Source of the DNA: Bacteroidales bacterium
Lineage (GTDB): Bacteria > Bacteroidota > Bacteroidia > Bacteroidales > GWA2-32-17
DNA: 39,234 nucleotides
Reading direction: 5' to 3'
NCBI GenBank assembly: GCA_026417155.1
Contig: JAOADU010000028.1
Span: 1 to 39,234, forward strand
Below are positions 36,055 to 39,234 of this stretch, piece by piece. The notes under the pieces are model-generated. The model was not told the origin of the DNA, ran no database searches, and was given only the letters and a program-made list of their open reading frames with translations. The translations under genes were made by a program, and so were the position numbers. How positions within the stretch are numbered: position 1 is the stretch's first letter; each line of letters begins with the position of its first letter.

Positions 36055-37623
36055 ATGAAAATAATAATAACGATAGTAAGTCTTTTATTGATTGTCAATT
36101 ATAATTATTGCCAAAAAAAGCATTCAAAACTATATTATACAAAACTTGACAAAGCAAACAGAGAATATTTTCTTGAAAATTATCATATCGCTCTTCCGTT
36201 ATTTAGCGAACTTTATGCAATGGATACAACCAACCTCGATGTGGCGTATAAACTTGGAAAATGTATTTTTTCTGTAAGAAGAGAATCGCAAGAATCGTTT
36301 TACTATTTCCAAAAAGCCAAAGTGCAATATCCATGTGCAAATTTTTATTTAGGCCGCTTATATCATGCTCAACAAATGTTCGATAAAGCTTTAGAAGCAT
36401 TTTTAGAATGCAAAAATGCAGGCGAAAACAGAGATGTTAGTATTGACGATATTGATTACTATATGCAAAAATCGCAAAATGCAAAAGAAATGATGCTCAT
36501 TCGTTCCAATGCAATCATTAGTAATATGAACAATGGTATCAACACTCCATTCCCCGAATATTGCCCATTATTAAGTCCCGACGAAAATACCATTTATTTT
36601 ACAAGCCGACGAAAAGGATCTACAGGCAATAAACTTGATGTTAACTACGAATATTTCGAAGATATTTATTACGCTCAACGAAACAATGGGACATGGTCTG
36701 AGGTTAAGAATATAGGTCCACCCATCAATACCGAACTTCACGATGCAACAGTAGCAATTTCAAAAGACGGACAACAAATGTATATTTTTCGAACAGCTCC
36801 CAATTTAATACAGGGAACAATTTTAGTATCAACACTCAATGATGGAAAATGGACTGAACCTAAAGCTATTGATTTTCCTATATTTAATGAAACAGGAACT
36901 GTTACATCATTAACTATTTCGCAAGATATGAATACTATATATTTTGCTGCCAACTTTGAAGGTGGGTATGGTGGAAAAGATCTATACCGTATTACTCGCA
37001 TGCCCGATAGCTCATGGAGCAAGCCTATGAATTTAGGACCTACTATTAATACACCGTATGATGAAGAATCGCCATACATACATCCCGATGGTATTACTTT
37101 ATACTTTTCGTCAAAAGGACATAAAAACATGGGGGGCTACGATGTATTTCGTTCAGTTAAAAATGAAGACGGACAATGGTCGGCACCAGAAAATTTAGGC
37201 TACCCTATTAATAGCGTTATGGACGATTTATATTTTATAGCTACTTTCGACGGGAAAACTTTTTATCTTTCATCCAATCGTGATGACGGCAATGGTTCGA
37301 TGGATATTTATAAAGGTGAAATAATTGATCCACAACTCAATAGAATGATTTTACGAGGAACTATCATGACTAACGAACCCGAAGTTTCGCCCGTAAAAGC
37401 TACTATTACGATCATTGATTATGATACAAAGGAACTTCAAGGAATATATAGAACTACAAAAAACGGTAAATACATCTTAGTACTCCTACCCCGAAAAAAA
37501 TACAAAATGATTGTTGAAGCAGAAAATTACTACCCTTTTTCAACAGAAATAGATTTGAAAGAAAGAATACAATTTGAAGATCTTTTTAAAACAATAATTT
37601 TAAAGCCAGTACAACAAGAATGA
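36055..37623 (+). CDS. TPR/PD40 protein, PorE-like without OmpA domain
   Basis: The 522-residue exported protein (signal peptide MKIIITIVSLLLIVNYNYC) has tetratricopeptide-like helices (about 30-135), a WD40-like PD40 beta-propeller (about 165-425; LSPDENTIYFTSRRKGSTG, ISQDMNTIYFAANFEGGYG, DGITLYFSSKGHKNMGGYD), and a carboxypeptidase-regulatory-like domain (about 430-515; TIIDYDTKELQGIYRT). PorE of type IX secretion has these parts plus a C-terminal OmpA peptidoglycan-binding domain, which is missing here; the protein ends at LKPVQQE. It starts 3 bp after the PKD gene and overlaps the PorP gene by 4 bp, so the three form one unit. Confidence 0.82.
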   Translation: MKIIITIVSLLLIVNYNYCQKKHSKLYYTKLDKANREYFLENYHIALPLFSELYAMDTTNLDVAYKLGKCIFSVRRESQESFYYFQKAKVQYPCANFYLGRLYHAQQMFDKALEAFLECKNAGENRDVSIDDIDYYMQKSQNAKEMMLIRSNAIISNMNNGINTPFPEYCPLLSPDENTIYFTSRRKGSTGNKLDVNYEYFEDIYYAQRNNGTWSEVKNIGPPINTELHDATVAISKDGQQMYIFRTAPNLIQGTILVSTLNDGKWTEPKAIDFPIFNETGTVTSLTISQDMNTIYFAANFEGGYGGKDLYRITRMPDSSWSKPMNLGPTINTPYDEESPYIHPDGITLYFSSKGHKNMGGYDVFRSVKNEDGQWSAPENLGYPINSVMDDLYFIATFDGKTFYLSSNRDDGNGSMDIYKGEIIDPQLNRMILRGTIMTNEPEVSPVKATITIIDYDTKELQGIYRTTKNGKYILVLLPRKKYKMIVEAENYYPFSTEIDLKERIQFEDLFKTIILKPVQQE

Positions 37624-38624
37624 AGCGACAAATATTTTTTTTATACTTTTTAGTTTTATCTTTCACTGAAATAACAGCTCAAGATCCTCACTTTTCTCAA
37701 TTTTATGTTAATTCATTATATCTATCACCATCATTTGCAGGTAGTACACGAGGGTCGAGAGTCATCACAGTAATACGCGACCAATGGCCTGGTATTCCAG
37801 GATCCTTTTTTACTTCTACCCTATCATTCGATCATTTCATTCCCAATCTAAATAGTGGTGTAGGAGTATTGCTAATGAAAGATATAGCAGGACGAGGAAG
37901 ATTAGGAAGCCTACAAACCGGCATTCAATATACATATCAATTCAGAATTTTTCAAAATTATTTAGTACGACCCGGCATACATTTTTATCGTTCTAACAGA
38001 ACTATTCAATTTGATCGTTTGATATTCAACGATCAGTTAACTCTTTCGGGTATAACAGGTGGTTCGGTCGAAGTTCCTCCTTTAAAACAAGTAGGATATG
38101 TCGATTTTGCATCGTCCATATTAATTTATAATCCTACTCAGTGGCTTGGTTTTACATGGGACCACATGTTAGAACCTAATCAGTCAATACTCGATGGTTT
38201 AAGTAACATTCCTGCAAAATACACTGTTTTTGGCGGAAAAAAAATTTATCTGAACGGTAAAACAAGTGAATACAACGAAGAAAGCATCAACATTTGGGGA
38301 CACTATCGCTCACAAGGGAAGTTCGATCAAGTTGATATTGGAGCATATTGGATTAAAACTCCGATAATTCTTGGGCTATGGTACAGAGGCATTCCTTTAT
38401 TTAAAGCCTATAAAAAAGGTTATCAAAACAATGATGCCGTAATTTTTCAGGTAGGTTATGTATGGAACGATTTTAAATTTGGTTATTCGTACGATATAAC
38501 TATTTCTCGCTTAATTGCCAATACCTTTGGTTCGCATGAAGTTAGTATCGTATACGAGTTTAACCAAAATCAAAAAATGAATAAAAAAACAAGAAAAGTA
38601 ATAATACCTTGTCCAAAATACTAA
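37620..38624 (+). CDS. PorP/SprF family type IX secretion membrane protein
   Basis: The 334-residue outer-membrane beta-barrel begins with a signal peptide (MKRQIFFLYFLVLSFTEITAQ) and the PorP/SprF opening QDPHFSQFYVNSLYLSPSFAG. It continues with alternating strands (RVITVIRDQWPGIPGSF, GVGVLLMKDIAGRG, FKFGYSYDITISRL) and ends with the typical HEVSIVYEF. PorP/SprF proteins help deliver large type-B-signal proteins through the type IX system, and each is often coded next to its cargo, here the PKD protein two genes upstream. It overlaps the PorE-like gene by 4 bp. Confidence 0.9.
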   Translation: MKRQIFFLYFLVLSFTEITAQDPHFSQFYVNSLYLSPSFAGSTRGSRVITVIRDQWPGIPGSFFTSTLSFDHFIPNLNSGVGVLLMKDIAGRGRLGSLQTGIQYTYQFRIFQNYLVRPGIHFYRSNRTIQFDRLIFNDQLTLSGITGGSVEVPPLKQVGYVDFASSILIYNPTQWLGFTWDHMLEPNQSILDGLSNIPAKYTVFGGKKIYLNGKTSEYNEESINIWGHYRSQGKFDQVDIGAYWIKTPIILGLWYRGIPLFKAYKKGYQNNDAVIFQVGYVWNDFKFGYSYDITISRLIANTFGSHEVSIVYEFNQNQKMNKKTRKVIIPCPKY

Positions 38625-38629
38625 GAATT

Positions 38630-39034
38630 ATGAAAATTGCAGTTGATTTTGATGGTACGATTGTCGAAAACAAATATCCGCTAATTGGCGAGGAAAAAAT
38701 GTTTGCCATAGAAACGTTAAAACAACTGCAACAACGCGGACATCAAATAATCTTATGGACATACCGAACAGGCAAGGAATTAGAAGAAGCCGTAGAATTT
38801 TGTCGTAAACGTGGTTTAGAATTTTATGCTGTTAATAATAATTATCCGGAAGAAAAACCCGAAGATGGCTTGCCACGAAAAATAAATGCCGATTTATTTA
38901 TTGACGATAGAAATTTAGGTGGTTTTATTGAATGGGGTAAGGCTTGGCAAATGATAACCAATGAAACAATTGAATCGCTTGAGTTGCAATTTAACAATCA
39001 GAAAAAAAGCTTCTGGAAAAGACTATTTGGATAA
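38630..39034 (+). CDS. Small HAD-like phosphatase (BT0820-like)
   Basis: The protein of about 134 residues is a capless HAD hydrolase. Motif I is VDFDGTI (Asp6, Asp8), motif II the Thr in LWTYRTGKEL, and the motif IV acids lie in LFIDDRNLGG. Bacteroidota have a conserved group of this size. I start at ATG 38630 (MKIAVDFDGT); the frame is open to 38609 but that start overlaps the PorP gene. The substrate is unknown. It ends 6 bp before the convergent tRNA gene. Confidence 0.82.
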   Translation: MKIAVDFDGTIVENKYPLIGEEKMFAIETLKQLQQRGHQIILWTYRTGKELEEAVEFCRKRGLEFYAVNNNYPEEKPEDGLPRKINADLFIDDRNLGGFIEWGKAWQMITNETIESLELQFNNQKKSFWKRLFG

Positions 39035-39040
39035 TTTTTG

Positions 39041-39112
39041 TGGCCCTACCAGGAATCGAACCTGGATTTAAAGTTTAGGAAACTTCCGTTCTATCCATTG
39101 AACTATAGGACC
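39041..39112 (-). tRNA. tRNA-Arg (anticodon CCT)
   Basis: The minus strand folds as a full cloverleaf of 72 nt. The acceptor stem GGTCCTA pairs with TAGGGCC (one G-U), with discriminator A. The D-stem is GTTC/GAAC, the anticodon stem GAAGT/ACTTT with loop TTCCTAA giving anticodon CCT, and the T-arm CCAGG-TTCGATT-CCTGG. The decoded codon is AGG, arginine. The 3' CCA is not encoded. Confidence 0.95.
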
Positions 39113-39163
39113 TGCTGATGAAAACACTTTCGGCCAATCTGCAGCCGGAAAATTTTACGCCGG

Positions 39164-39171
39164 CAAAGGTA
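39164..39171 (-). promoter_or_regulatory. Candidate -7 box for tRNA-Arg
   Basis: The minus strand reads TACCTTTG, matching TAnnTTTG, 51 bp upstream of the mature tRNA 5' end. The same box (TACCTTTG) occurs at the lacI promoter. No clear -33 word is seen within the window. Confidence 0.4.
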
Positions 39172-39234
39172 TTGAAAATTAAAATAAAAAACGAAAGTCC
39201 TTTCCCTGACGGCAACAGACAAGAGGCTTATTGC

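Noticed and set aside
39041-39234. tRNA-Arg as an attachment site of an element
   Set aside because: No integrase gene and no repeated tRNA 3' end is visible, and the window ends 122 bp beyond the gene, so it cannot be judged.

Overview
The window looks like a chromosome segment from a member of the Bacteroidota, probably Bacteroidales or a close relative. The evidence is the strongly AT-rich DNA, the Bacteroidota-type promoter boxes (TAnnTTTG), the near absence of Shine-Dalgarno sites, lineage-typical families (PorP/SprF, DUF4837, PKD-rich proteins with a gliding-motility/type IX C-terminal domain, GH92 mannosidase), and many lipoprotein and signal-peptide starts.

Region 1 (1-1977) is accessory and partly decayed. 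It holds nine exact copies of the 7-mer CGAGTAA/TTACTCG (243-469), a strong terminator (532-563), an intact DUF4160/DUF2442 pair, and two co-oriented reading frames each broken by one in-frame TAA: a primase/helicase-like C-terminal fragment and a two-helix membrane protein. Hand counts give about 41% GC in 1441-1620 against 23% in a sample line of the next gene. I read this as the relic of a small replicating or integrated element.

Region 2 (1978-12311) begins with an alpha/beta hydrolase gene facing a tightly packed minus-strand operon read in the order lacI regulator, GH92 alpha-mannosidase lipoprotein, EamA transporter, sodium:solute symporter, FucP-type MFS transporter, ROK sugar kinase, YiiX-like papain-fold enzyme. 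A perfect 22-bp palindrome upstream of lacI is the likely operator. The genes suggest release of mannose from glycans, uptake and phosphorylation, without a SusC/SusD pair here.

Region 3 (12334-23258) is a second minus-strand operon: ndk, yicC, gmk, addA-like helicase/nuclease, cstA-like transporter, addB-like nuclease and a potassium channel whose N-terminal half is a beta-solenoid of about twenty 12-residue repeats. A good promoter lies in the ndk/DHH divergent gap.

Region 4 (23332-30560) runs on the plus strand: DHH phosphoesterase, FKBP lipoprotein (GldI-like), M14 carboxypeptidase, FAD/4Fe-4S D-lactate-dehydrogenase-type oxidase, and a DUF4837 lipoprotein.

Region 5 (30631-38624) is a type IX secretion-linked set: a 1806-residue PKD-repeat surface protein with a type B sorting domain, a TPR/PD40 protein resembling PorE without its OmpA end, and a PorP/SprF outer-membrane protein. 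A small HAD phosphatase gene and a convergent tRNA-Arg(CCT) close the window.
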